A DNA stretch of 64,000 nucleotides from contig NZ_CP058907.1 in the NCBI RefSeq assembly GCF_013415845.1, positions 1,054,001-1,118,000 of the forward strand. The letters are read 5' to 3'. The position numbers and the translations under genes are program-made. Positions within the stretch are counted from its first letter, which is position 1. The number at the start of each line of letters is the position of its first letter. This document shows positions 46,224 to 54,900 of the stretch, piece by piece. Under the pieces are notes generated by a model that saw nothing but the letters and a program-made list of their open reading frames with translations, was not told where the DNA came from and searched no databases. Source of the DNA: Rhodopseudomonas palustris. Lineage in GTDB: Bacteria > Pseudomonadota > Alphaproteobacteria > Rhizobiales > Xanthobacteraceae.

Positions 46224-47666
46224 TTAGTTCGAGGTCGGCGGCACGAAGTGGTCGACCGCAGTCGCCATCTCGCCGGTCTGCGGATCCTTGACCTCGAAGG
46301 TGATGTTCATCGACTTGCTCGGCACCTGCTCGCTCGGCACCATCACCGACAGCCGCAGTTCGCGGGTCTGATCCTGGCCGACTTCGACATCGAGCCGGTC
46401 CTTGGCGTCCGGATCGACGCCGACCGCCTGCAGCCGGGCACCCGGCACGCCGCTGACCGACACCTGCATCACGCGGCCCGTCGGGCGTTTGTTGAGCAGC
46501 CGCACGGTGTAGTCGTTGCGCACGCCGCCGTTGGACAACGTCACGAACAGCGGGTTGCGCTCGTGCAGCACATTGATGTCGAGCGAGCCGCGCGTTGCCA
46601 GCGCATACACCATCACCGCGCCGACCAGCACGATCAGCCCGGAATACAGCAACGTGCGGGCGCGGATCGGACGATACACCGAAGGTTTGCCGGCGAGCCG
46701 GCGCTGGATGTTGATGTCGGTATCGTAGGCGATCAGGTCCGGCGGACGGCCGACCTGCTGCATCACCGTATTGCAGGCGTCGATGCACAGGCCGCACTGC
46801 ACGCAGCCGAGCTGCAGACCCTGGCGGATGTCGACGCCAGTCGGGCAGACGTTGACGCATTGGTGGCAGTCGATGCAGTCGCCGGCGGTCTCGCCATGGG
46901 CGCGCACCACTTCGGCCTTCTTCACCGACATCCGCGGTTCGCCGCGGTCGTACTTATAGGTGACGTTGAGCGCCCATTCGTCGGTCAGCGCCGCCTGGAT
47001 GCGCGGCCACGGGCACATATAGATGCACACCTGCTCGCGCATGAAGCCGGCGAGAGTGTAGGTGGTGAAGGTGAGGATGCCGATCCAGACATAGGCGACC
47101 ATCGGCGCCTGGAAGGTGACCAGCTCCTTCACCAGCGTCGGGGCGTCGGCGAAGTACAGCACCCAGGCGCCGCCGGTCCACCACGCGATCATCAGCCAAA
47201 TGAAGTGCTTGAGGGCGAGCTCGCCGACGCGGCGTACGGTCAGCCCGTGCTTGTCCTTGGTGATGCGATCGCGGCGGTCGCCCTCGATCAGCCGTTCGAC
47301 TGCGTAGAACAGGTCAGTCCACACGGTCTGCGGGCACAGATAGCCGCACCACACGCGGCCGGCGAGTGCGTTCATCAGGAACAGCACCAGCGCGGCGATG
47401 ATCAACAGGCCGGTGAAGTAATACACTTCCTGCGGCCACAGCTCGATGAAGAAGAAATAGAACCGCCGCGCCGGCAGATCGATCAGCACCGCCTGATCGG
47501 GCAGGCCGGGGCCGCGGTTCCAACGTAGGAACGGCGTGAAGTAGTAGATCGACAGCGTGATCGCCAGCAGCGCCCATTTGATCCTGCGGAAGCGGCCGTG
47601 CACCGCCTGCGGATAGACTTTCTTGCGGGGCGCATAGAGCGGCCCCTCGATGTTGGTTTCGGTCAT
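46224..47666 (-). CDS. ccoG: Cytochrome cbb3 oxidase accessory protein CcoG/FixG
   Basis: A 480-residue membrane ferredoxin of the CcoG/FixG/RdxA family. About five membrane helices are seen, with WCGYLCPQTVW and MCPWPRIQ, and two 4Fe-4S motifs (CIDCHQCVNVCP, CVQCGLCIDAC). The periplasmic C-terminal domain is Ig-like. CcoG reduces Cu(II) to Cu(I) for assembly of cbb3 oxidase. The ccoNOPQ and ccoHIS genes are not in this window. A FNR/FixK box about 450 bp upstream precedes the small membrane gene on the same strand. Confidence 0.92.
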   Translation of the reverse strand: MTETNIEGPLYAPRKKVYPQAVHGRFRRIKWALLAITLSIYYFTPFLRWNRGPGLPDQAVLIDLPARRFYFFFIELWPQEVYYFTGLLIIAALVLFLMNALAGRVWCGYLCPQTVWTDLFYAVERLIEGDRRDRITKDKHGLTVRRVGELALKHFIWLMIAWWTGGAWVLYFADAPTLVKELVTFQAPMVAYVWIGILTFTTYTLAGFMREQVCIYMCPWPRIQAALTDEWALNVTYKYDRGEPRMSVKKAEVVRAHGETAGDCIDCHQCVNVCPTGVDIRQGLQLGCVQCGLCIDACNTVMQQVGRPPDLIAYDTDINIQRRLAGKPSVYRPIRARTLLYSGLIVLVGAVMVYALATRGSLDINVLHERNPLFVTLSNGGVRNDYTVRLLNKRPTGRVMQVSVSGVPGARLQAVGVDPDAKDRLDVEVGQDQTRELRLSVMVPSEQVPSKSMNITFEVKDPQTGEMATAVDHFVPPTSN

Positions 47667-47784
47667 AAGAAGGGCTTTCGCTGGAGCTTCGCCCCGGAGA
47701 GGGGGCGGCCGTCTCCGGGCGAAATCATGCGGGATCAGTCACGCAGGATCGAGACGCTCTCGTGAGCGTCTCGATGGGGATCGT

Positions 47785-47985
47785 TCAGCGCATTGACGGG
47801 CGCGCGATCTTGCGCGCGACCAGGAACGAGACCGGCATCGCGATCACGAAGCCGCAGCCGACCGCGATCGGAATCCAATGCATCGCCTGCTCGGACAGGC
47901 TCGGAACCGCCAATACTGCAATAATCATCATGCCCGCGAGCGTCGCGCCGCCGATAATCCAAAGCAACATGGCAACCTTGATCAT
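47785..47985 (-). CDS. Small two-helix membrane protein
   Basis: A 66-residue protein with two hydrophobic segments (about 5-27 and 36-58) and a basic end (ARKIARPSMR). No family is recognised with confidence. AGGAGAAG lies six bases before the ATG at 47985. It lies 118 bp upstream of ccoG on the same strand and downstream of a FNR/FixK-type box, so it may be part of an oxygen-regulated unit. Confidence 0.65.
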   Translation of the reverse strand: MIKVAMLLWIIGGATLAGMMIIAVLAVPSLSEQAMHWIPIAVGCGFVIAMPVSFLVARKIARPSMR

Positions 47986-48119
47986 GATCTTCTCCTGTTG
48001 TTCTGCCGGGGCCGTCAGCCTCGCTCCCGAGCCGAGCGCAGGGTGCGCGATGGCGGGGCTCAAATGTCGGGGAAACATTTGAATATGTTCGGACGATATA
48101 TTTTGGTCCCGTTCTAAGT

Positions 48120-48133
48120 TTGATCTGGATCAA
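48120..48133. promoter_or_regulatory. FNR/FixK-type box
   Basis: TTGAT-CTGG-ATCAA is a full match to the FNR/FixK consensus TTGAT-N4-ATCAA. It lies 135 bp upstream of the minus-strand gene at 47985, leading to ccoG, and about 157 bp upstream of the divergent PadR gene. FixK and AadR, both known in R. palustris, bind such sites at low oxygen. Confidence 0.75.
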
Positions 48134-48225
48134 ACGATCTGTATCGGAAAACCACAGGCCGTGGAACAGGATAAGTAACAAGGCACCATTCTGTCGCACC
48201 TGGCCGAAATGTCGCTGCGCTCTCA

Positions 48226-48239
48226 AAAGATATATCTTT
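48226..48239. promoter_or_regulatory. Candidate PadR operator 1
   Basis: AAAGATATATCTTT is a perfect 14-bp palindrome. Its centre is 38 bp from that of operator 2. Confidence 0.65.
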
Positions 48240-48264
48240 ACTTCGCCCCGAGGCGTCCCTAGGT

Positions 48265-48276
48265 AAGATATATCTT
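48265..48276. promoter_or_regulatory. Candidate PadR operator 2
   Basis: AAGATATATCTT has the same 12-bp core as operator 1 and lies 13 bp upstream of the PadR start, overlapping the likely start of the ribosome site. Binding here would give autorepression. Confidence 0.65.
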
Positions 48277-48289
48277 TCAGGAGGTCGTC

Positions 48290-48880
48290 ATGGACGGCGT
48301 CGACAACAGCCCGCGACGATGCGGGTTTGGGATGCCCGGGTGCCGGTGGGGCCGCCGGGGCATGGGCGGCCGCGGGATGGGCGGCGGCGAGATGATGCGC
48401 GCCGGCCGGATGCTGGCGCAAGGCGACCTCAAGCTGATCGCGCTGGCGCTGATCGCCGAGCAACCGCGCCACGGCTACGACATTATCAAGATGATCGAGG
48501 AGAAGACCGCCGGCTTCTACGCCCCGAGTCCGGGCGTGGTGTATCCGACGCTCACCTTCCTTGAAGAGACCGGCCACGTCATCGCCCAGCCGGAAGGCAC
48601 CAAGAAGCTCTACGTCGCGACCGACGAGGGCCGAGGCCACCTGGCCGCCAATCGCGCGTTGGCCGATGCGGTGTTCGACCGCCTCGCCGCGTTCGGCGAG
48701 ATGATGCGGCAACAGAACGTCGACAGCGGCACCGAGGGCAACGATTTGCCGCCGCTGCTGCGGGCAGCGCTCGACAACCTTCGGGAAGTCGCGATCCGCC
48801 AGATAGTCAAAGACCCGGACAACGAAGCAGAGCTTGTTGCGATCCTCGCTCGCGCCGCCGGCGAGCTTCGCAAAACGTAG
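48290..48880 (+). CDS. PadR-family regulator, YqjI-like
   Basis: A 196-residue PadR protein. The winged-helix domain runs ALIAEQPRHGYDIIKMIEE and PSPGVVYPTLTFLEE, close to E. coli YqjI, the metal-responsive repressor of a ferric reductase gene. The 45-residue N-terminal extension is rich in Gly, Arg and Met with two Cys (CGFGMPGCRWG). YqjI has a His/Cys-rich extension at the same place, so a metal-sensing role is possible. AGGAGGTC precedes the ATG. Two identical palindromes upstream suggest autoregulation. Confidence 0.85.
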   Translation: MDGVDNSPRRCGFGMPGCRWGRRGMGGRGMGGGEMMRAGRMLAQGDLKLIALALIAEQPRHGYDIIKMIEEKTAGFYAPSPGVVYPTLTFLEETGHVIAQPEGTKKLYVATDEGRGHLAANRALADAVFDRLAAFGEMMRQQNVDSGTEGNDLPPLLRAALDNLREVAIRQIVKDPDNEAELVAILARAAGELRKT

Positions 48881-48968
48881 GTGCGGCGCGATCCGCATCA
48901 TTGGACCACGCATTCGACCGCGGGCCGGCACGGCAATCCGGCCAGCGGACAACCTTCAGGAGACGACG

Positions 48969-49502
48969 ATGACCGCTATTACGTCTGAACAACCGAGCCG
49001 CCGTGACGTGTTGTACTTGGCGACCGGGGCCCTGGCTGCGGTCGGCACCGCCGCGATGGCGTGGCCGTTCGTATCCCAGCTCAATCCCGACGCCGGCACG
49101 GTTGCGGCCGGCTTCCCGCTCGAAGTCGACCTGGCGCCGATCTCGGAAGGGCAGGTCGTGAAGGTGTTCTGGCGCGGCCAACCGATCTTCATCAGCCACC
49201 GCACGCCGAAGGAAATCCAGTCAGCGCAGTCCGCCGATTGGCAAAGCTTCCGTGATCCGGAGCCGGACTCGGCCCGCGTCAAGCCCGGCAAGGAGCAGTG
49301 GCTGGTGGTGTCGGCGATCTGCACCCACCTCGGCTGCGTGCCGACCGAGCATCAGGGCAACTACGACGGCTGGTTCTGCCAGTGCCACGGCTCGCAGTAC
49401 GACTCCGCCGGCCGTATCCGGCTCGGGCCGGCGCCGCGCAACCTGCCGCTGGTGCCCTACAAGTTCGCCACTGACACGCAGATCATTATCGGCGAGACCT
49501 GA
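48969..49502 (+). CDS. Rieske iron-sulfur protein, ubiquinol-cytochrome c reductase type (orphan)
   Basis: A 177-residue Rieske subunit. It has a twin-arginine signal-anchor (PSRRDVLYLATGALAAVG) and cluster motifs CTHLGC and CQCHGSQYD, with both disulfide cysteines. In the cytochrome bc1 complex this subunit carries electrons from quinol to cytochrome c1. No cytochrome b or c1 gene is adjacent; instead it follows the PadR gene by 88 bp. It may therefore be an alternative Rieske protein swapped under a special condition. Confidence 0.88.
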   Translation: MTAITSEQPSRRDVLYLATGALAAVGTAAMAWPFVSQLNPDAGTVAAGFPLEVDLAPISEGQVVKVFWRGQPIFISHRTPKEIQSAQSADWQSFRDPEPDSARVKPGKEQWLVVSAICTHLGCVPTEHQGNYDGWFCQCHGSQYDSAGRIRLGPAPRNLPLVPYKFATDTQIIIGET

Positions 49503-49527
49503 GCGCGGCGCAGCCACAATCGAATTT

Positions 49528-49666
49528 GTCATGCGCGGCCTCGACCCGCCTGCGCGGCCGTAGCCGCTTCGGCGTGGCGAAGGCCCGCGCATCGATCGCG
49601 CGCGTCAGCGCGCCCCGAACGCTTGCGCGAAGATGACGGATTGCCGGGTCATGCCCGGCAATGGCG
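49528..49666. repeat. Intergenic palindromic repeat, family A, with inserted second palindrome
   Basis: GTCATGCGCGGCCTCGACCC at the left and TTGCCGGGTCATGCCCGGCA at the right are the two halves of a family A element. Between them lies extra sequence, CTGCGCGGCCGTAGCCGCTT followed by CGGCGTGGCGAAGG, that other copies lack and that is itself partly symmetrical. Confidence 0.65.
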
Positions 49667-49751
49667 ATCCATCGGTCGTTGCTGCGCGCCCGGCCGTGTT
49701 GAAGCCGCGGGCGCGGCTCTTTCTTCACTCACAGTTTCCGAAAGCCCAATC

Positions 49752-50144
49752 ATGCTGATCGCAGTCGCCAGCCAGAATTTCCGCACCGTGACCGGCCACG
49801 CCGGCAAGACCCGTCGCTTCCTGGTGTTCGATGCGGCGCCGTGCCGTCCGCCCCAGGAGGTCGATCGACTCGACCTCCCCAAGGAGATGTCGATCCACGA
49901 ATTCAAGGAAGACGGGGCGCATCCGCTCGACAAGGTCAGCGTGGTGATCGCCGGCAGCGCCGGGCCCGGCTTCCTCGCCCGCATGGCAGCGCGCGGCGTG
50001 ATCGCCATCACCACATCCGAGACCGATCCGGTCACCGCGATCAAGAACTATCTGGCCGGGTCGCTGGCGCCCGCAGCCCCTCACGATGACGACGACGAGG
50101 AAGAAGAAGGCGGCTGCAATTGCAATTGCGGCCGGGCGGCCTGA
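49752..50144 (+). CDS. NifX/NafY-family (dinitrogenase FeMo-cofactor-like domain) protein
   Basis: A 130-residue protein with one Nitro_FeMo-Co domain. IAVASQNFRTVTGHAGKTRRFLVFD opens the fold, and VVIAGSAGPGFLARMAARGV with ITTSETDPVTAIKNYLAG closes it. These domains bind Fe-Mo or other metal clusters in nitrogenase assembly. The C-terminal tail is unusual: nine or so consecutive acidic residues followed by GGCNCNCGRAA, a plausible metal-binding end. No nif gene is adjacent. The ATG at 49752 is chosen from the domain start. Confidence 0.82.
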   Translation: MLIAVASQNFRTVTGHAGKTRRFLVFDAAPCRPPQEVDRLDLPKEMSIHEFKEDGAHPLDKVSVVIAGSAGPGFLARMAARGVIAITTSETDPVTAIKNYLAGSLAPAAPHDDDDEEEEGGCNCNCGRAA

Positions 50145-50206
50145 GCGCGCCGCGTCGCTTCGAGGTGCCGCATCGCTTCCAGCCGCTGCGGTGCCAAACG
50201 CAACAG

Positions 50207-50299
50207 CGTCATGCGCGGGCTTGACCCGCGCATCCATCGCTCTTCATTGAAAATTTTGTCGCCAGAAGATGGATTGCCGGGTCGAGCCCGGCAATGACG
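50207..50299. repeat. Intergenic palindromic repeat, family A
   Basis: CGTCATGCGCGGGCTTGACC and CGCGCATCCATC at the left, GATGGATTGCCGGGTCGAGC and CCGGCAATGACG at the right. It separates the NifX-like gene from the convergent DUF2892 gene. Confidence 0.8.
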
Positions 50300-50323
50300 T
50301 CTGTTGTTGGTGTCCTGTCGCCC

Positions 50324-50527
50324 TTACGAAAACGCATTGCCGGCCGGACGGCCGAGCTTCTTGAACACGATCGCCGCCGGGCAGAAGCCGGTGAACGATG
50401 CCTGGATCATATTGACCCCGGCGAATGCCGTCAGCAACAGCCAATACGGGCTGACCAGCCAGCCGAGCGTGAGGCTCACCAGCACGACGGCGCCGGCGAA
50501 GGCGAGCACGGTTTGATCGAGATTCAT
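50324..50527 (-). CDS. DUF2892 small membrane protein
   Basis: A 67-residue protein with two hydrophobic segments and the GFCPAAIVFKKLG ending typical of DUF2892, the membrane part of YgaP-type rhodaneses. In persulfide-responsive operons such proteins sit beside BigR/SqrR regulators, as here. GGAGGAGG precedes the ATG. The transcript is divergent from the ArsR-type regulator, 80 bp apart, so one operator could serve both. Confidence 0.85.
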   Translation of the reverse strand: MNLDQTVLAFAGAVVLVSLTLGWLVSPYWLLLTAFAGVNMIQASFTGFCPAAIVFKKLGRPAGNAFS

Positions 50528-50571
50528 CGCAGTCCTCCTCCTGTGTGATGGCCCGGCCGCCCGGGTTCGGG

Positions 50572-50600
50572 TTGACTATATATTCGAATAATCGTATATA
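50572..50600 (+). promoter_or_regulatory. Sigma-70-type promoter with internal palindrome
   Basis: TTGACT (50572-50577), a 17-nt spacer and TATATA (50595-50600) make a near-consensus promoter in an AT-rich island. The spacer holds the perfect palindrome TATTCGAATA (50581-50590), a likely operator. The predicted start near 50607 falls on or next to the regulator's ATG at 50608, suggesting a leaderless message. Confidence 0.6.
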
Positions 50601-50607
50601 CGCAAAT

Positions 50608-50949
50608 ATGAAAATAACAGACGATCCGATGGTGGTTGCCGCCGACCAAGCCAGCGAGCTTCTGAAAGCGCTGTCGAACCGGCATCGGCTGCTGATCATC
50701 TGTCAGTTGGTGGACGGCGAGCGCTCGGTCGGAGAACTCGCCGACGCGCTGGATCTGCGCGACTCGACGGTGTCGCAGCATCTCGCGCTGCTGCGCCGCG
50801 ACGGGTTGGTATCGGCGCGGCGCGATGCGCAGTCGATCTTCTATTCGATCGCCAGCGAACCGGCGCGCGAAGTGTTGACGACGCTGTACCGGGTGTTCTG
50901 TCCGGGGCAGGCGACCGGAAAGACCAGCCGCAAACCTGCAGGGGCGTGA
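50608..50949 (+). CDS. ArsR-family regulator, BigR/SqrR-like
   Basis: A 113-residue winged-helix repressor. Cys32 (LLIICQLVDGE) and Cys98 (YRVFCPGQ) are 66 residues apart, as in BigR and SqrR, where they form a tetrasulfide link on exposure to persulfide. STVSQHLALLRRDGL is the recognition helix. The ATG at 50608 has no ribosome site; another ATG lies at 50629. The efflux genes follow directly, and the DUF2892 gene is divergent. Confidence 0.85.
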   Translation: MKITDDPMVVAADQASELLKALSNRHRLLIICQLVDGERSVGELADALDLRDSTVSQHLALLRRDGLVSARRDAQSIFYSIASEPAREVLTTLYRVFCPGQATGKTSRKPAGA

Positions 50950-50950
50950 C

Positions 50951-51946
50951 ATGCGAATGCGATGGACGATGAGCGGCGCGGTCGCCGCATGGCTGCTCGG
51001 AGCAGTGGCGGCGCATGCCGCGGCGACGCTGACGGTGGCGGAGACCAGGATCTCCGACGAGAAAGCGGTGTTCGCCACCGTCGAGAGCATCAGCGTGGTG
51101 CCGGCGCGCGCGCGGATCGGCGGCACGGTGGTGGCGCTGAAGGTGCGTGAAGGCGACAGCGTCACCCGCGGCCAGGAGATTGCAGCCATCGGCGACGACA
51201 AGCTGACGCTGCAGATGAACTCGCTCGACGCCCAGATCCAGGCGCTGCAGGCACAGGCGACCCAGGCGCAGATCGACTACGATCGCATCTCGGGGTTGGT
51301 CGAGCGCGGCACGCTGCCACGCACCAAGCTGGACGAAGCCCGTACCGCGCTCAACGTCGCCGAGAACAACCTGCGCGCCAAGACTGCGGAACGGTCGGTG
51401 GTGCAGCAGCAGTTCAAGGAAGGCCAGGTGCTGTCGCCGGACGACGGACGCGTGCTGAAGAAGATGATCACCGTCGGTTCGGTGGTGCTGCAGGGTGATC
51501 CGATCGTCACCGTCGCACAGCAGCACTACAAGCTGCGGCTCCGGGTGCCGGAGCGGCACGCGCGCTCTCTCAAGAAGGGTGACAAGATCCGCGTCGACGG
51601 CAGCGAGTTCGGCGACAACGCAGCCAAGTTCGGCACCATCGATCTGGTGTATCCGCAGATCGAGGACGGCCGAGTCGTCGCCGACGCCACTGTCGAAGGA
51701 CTGCCGCAATACTTCGTCGGCGACCGGCTGCGGGTGTGGATCTCCGGCGGTGAGCGCGAGGCCTTCGTGATTCCGGCGAAGTTCGTCTCCACCGAATTCG
51801 GCATCGACTACGTCCATATCGGCGAGCCCGGCAAGACCATGGCAGTGCCGGTGCAGCGCGGCCGCGAACATCCGACCGAAGTCATGCCCGACGGACTCGA
51901 GATTCTCTCGGGTCTGCGCAATGGTGACAAGTTGGTGCAGCCGTGA
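50951..51946 (+). CDS. RND efflux membrane-fusion protein
   Basis: A 331-residue periplasmic adaptor (HlyD/AcrA type). A signal sequence of about 24 residues is followed by the lipoyl-like half VVPARARIGGTVVALKVREGDSV, a coiled-coil hairpin (about 80-150), and the second lipoyl half (VLSPDDGRVLKKMITVGSVV). It bridges the inner-membrane pump to an outer-membrane channel, for which no gene is adjacent. It starts 1 bp after the regulator's stop, and its stop overlaps the pump's GTG start. Confidence 0.88.
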   Translation: MRMRWTMSGAVAAWLLGAVAAHAAATLTVAETRISDEKAVFATVESISVVPARARIGGTVVALKVREGDSVTRGQEIAAIGDDKLTLQMNSLDAQIQALQAQATQAQIDYDRISGLVERGTLPRTKLDEARTALNVAENNLRAKTAERSVVQQQFKEGQVLSPDDGRVLKKMITVGSVVLQGDPIVTVAQQHYKLRLRVPERHARSLKKGDKIRVDGSEFGDNAAKFGTIDLVYPQIEDGRVVADATVEGLPQYFVGDRLRVWISGGEREAFVIPAKFVSTEFGIDYVHIGEPGKTMAVPVQRGREHPTEVMPDGLEILSGLRNGDKLVQP

Positions 51947-54900
51947 ATCTTGGAATTTCGGGACGCCTGACCAAGGCGACCATTCAATCGCCGCTGACTC
52001 CGCTGTTCCTGCTGGCCTCGCTGATTGCCGGGCTGATTGCGCTCGCCGCGATCCCGCGTGAGGAGGAGCCGCAGATCAGCGTGCCGATGGTCGACATCCG
52101 CATCAACGCCGACGGCCTGCGCGCGCCGGACGCGGTGGAGCTGGTGACCAAGCCGCTGGAAGCGATCGTCAAGGGCATCGACGGCGTCGAGCACGTTTAT
52201 AGCCAGACCGAAGACGACCGCGTGATGGTGACGGCGCGCTTTCTGGTCGGGACCAAGGCCGAGGATGCGATCCTGCGGGTTCACGAGAAGATTCGCGCCA
52301 ACATCGGTAGCATCCCGGTCGGCATCCCCGAGCCGCTGATCGTCGGCCGCGGTATCAATGACGTTGCCGTCACCGTGCTGACGTTGTCGCCGAAGCCGGA
52401 AGCTGCCGCGCGTTGGACCGACAAGGATCTCTATGAGCTCGCCGACAAGCTGCGTTCCGAGCTGATGAAGGTCGACAGCATCGGCCTGACCTACATCTCC
52501 GGCGGCGGCGCGCAGCAGATCCGGGTCGAGCCCGATCCGGAAAAGCTGTCGCTGTACGGCGTCACGTTGCAACAGCTCGTCGCCAAGGTGAAGGACGCCA
52601 ACCGTTCGTTCCTGGCAGGCAGCGTCCGCGACGCCGGCACGATGCGCAGCGTCTCGGCCGGGCAGACCCTGATGGGCATTCCCGACATCGGCCTGCTGCT
52701 GGTCGCGACCCGCGACAATCGTCCGGTCTACGTCAAGGACGTCGCGCAGGTGATCATCGGGCCGAACATGGCCGAGCATCGGGTGTGGAACGATGCCCGC
52801 GACTCCGCCGGCAAATGGGACCGTGTGCCGGCGGTGACACTTGCGCTCGCCAAGCGCGCTGGCGCCAATGCGGTGGTCGTGTCGCACGACATCAAGGCGC
52901 GGCTGGCGACGCTGCAGGGCTCTCTGATCCCGAAGGATGTCGCCGTCACCATCACCCGCGACTACGGCGAAACCGCCAACGAGAAGGCCAACGAACTGTT
53001 GTTCCATCTCGGCCTTGCGACGATCTCGATCGTGGTGCTGATCGCGATCGCGATCGGCTGGCGCGAGGCGATCGTCACCGCGGTGGTGATCCCGACCACG
53101 ATCCTGCTGACGCTCTTCGCGGCGAATTTGATGGGCTACACCATCAACCGCGTCAGCCTGTTCGCGCTGATTTTCTCGATCGGCATCCTGGTCGACGACG
53201 CTATCGTGGTCGTTGAAAACATCGCCCGGCACTGGGGGATGAAGGACGGACGGCCCCGGCTGCAGGCCACCATCGAGGCGGTCGCCGAGGTCGGCAATCC
53301 GACCGTGATCGCGACCCTGACTGTGGTCGCAGCGCTGCTGCCGATGCTGTTCGTGTCCGGGCTGATGGGGCCGTATATGGCGCCGATCCCGGCCAACGCC
53401 TCTGCCGCGATGCTGTTCTCGTTCTTTGTCGCCATGATGGTTGCGCCGTGGCTGATGCTGAAACTGGCGCCGAAGCAGGGTGTCGCCGGGGCCGGGCATG
53501 GCCACCACGACGAAGGCCGGCTCGGCCGGCTGTATCGCCGCTTCGCCTCGCCGATCGTCGCTAGCAAGCGCGCGTCCTGGATCTTCCTGCTCGGCGTCGG
53601 CATCGCCACGCTGCTATCGATGGCGCTGTTCTACACCAAGTCGGTGACGGTGAAGCTGCTGCCGTTCGACAACAAGAGCGAGATCGCCGTGGTGCTCGAT
53701 CTGCCCGAGGGCGCCACGCTCGAAGACACCGAGCGCACGCTGTTCGCGGCGGCCGACATCGCCCGCGGGCTGCCCGAAATCACCTCGGTGCAGACCTTCG
53801 CCGGCACGCCTGCGCCGTTCAACTTCAACGGCCTGGTGCGACACTATTACTTGCGCGAGCGGCCCGAACTCGGCGAGCTGCAGGTGAACTTGAAGGAGCG
53901 CGGCGAGCGCAGCCGCGCCAGCCATGACATCGCGCTCGACCTGCGCAAGCGATTGCAGGCGCTGAAGCTGCCGGAAGGCACCAGCCTCAAGGTGGTCGAG
54001 GTGCCGCCTGGTCCGCCGGTGCTGTCGACGCTGCTGGCGGAAATCTACGGCCCCGACGCCGCGACGCGCCGTGCGGTTACCGCCGAGGTCGAGAAAATCT
54101 TCAAGCAGGTGCCGTTCATCGTCGACGTCGACAATTCGATCGGTGAGCCGCGGCCGCGGCTCAGGCTGTCGATCGACCAGGACCGGCTAGAGTTCTTCGG
54201 CGTCGAACAGAAGGACGTCTATGACACCGTCCAGGCGCTGTTCGGCGGCACCTCGATCGGCTACTCGCATCGCGGCGAGGGCCGCAATCCGATCGCCATC
54301 ACGGTCGGGCTGCCGAAGCGCGATCTCGAATGGAACGAGGCGCTGGCCTCGACGCCGGTGCCGGCCAATTCTCTGCCCGGCGCCAAGACGGTGGTCGAAC
54401 TCGGCCAACTGGTGAAGGCCACCAAGGAAGTCGGCTCGCCGATGATCTTCCGCCGCGATGGCCGGTTCGCCGACATGGTGATGGCCGAGCTCGCGGGGAA
54501 ATTCGAAGCGCCTTTGTACGGCATGCTCGACGTCGACAAGCTGATCGAATCCCACGACTGGGGCAAACTGCCGAAGCCGGCGATCAGCCTGCACGGCCAG
54601 CCGTCCGACGAGTCGAAACCGACCGTGCTGTGGGACGGCGAGTGGGAGATCACCTGGGTGACGTTCCGCGACATGGGCGCCGCGTTCGGCGCCGCAATCC
54701 TCGGCATCTATGTGCTGGTGGTGGCGCAGTTCAAAAGCTTCAAGCTGCCGCTGGTGATCCTGACGCCGATCCCGCTGACGCTGATCGGCATCCTGATCGG
54801 CCATTGGTTGCTCGGGGCGCCGTTCACCGCCACCTCGATGATCGGCTTCATCGCGCTCGCCGGCATCATCGTGCGCAACTCGATCCTGCTGGTCGATTTC

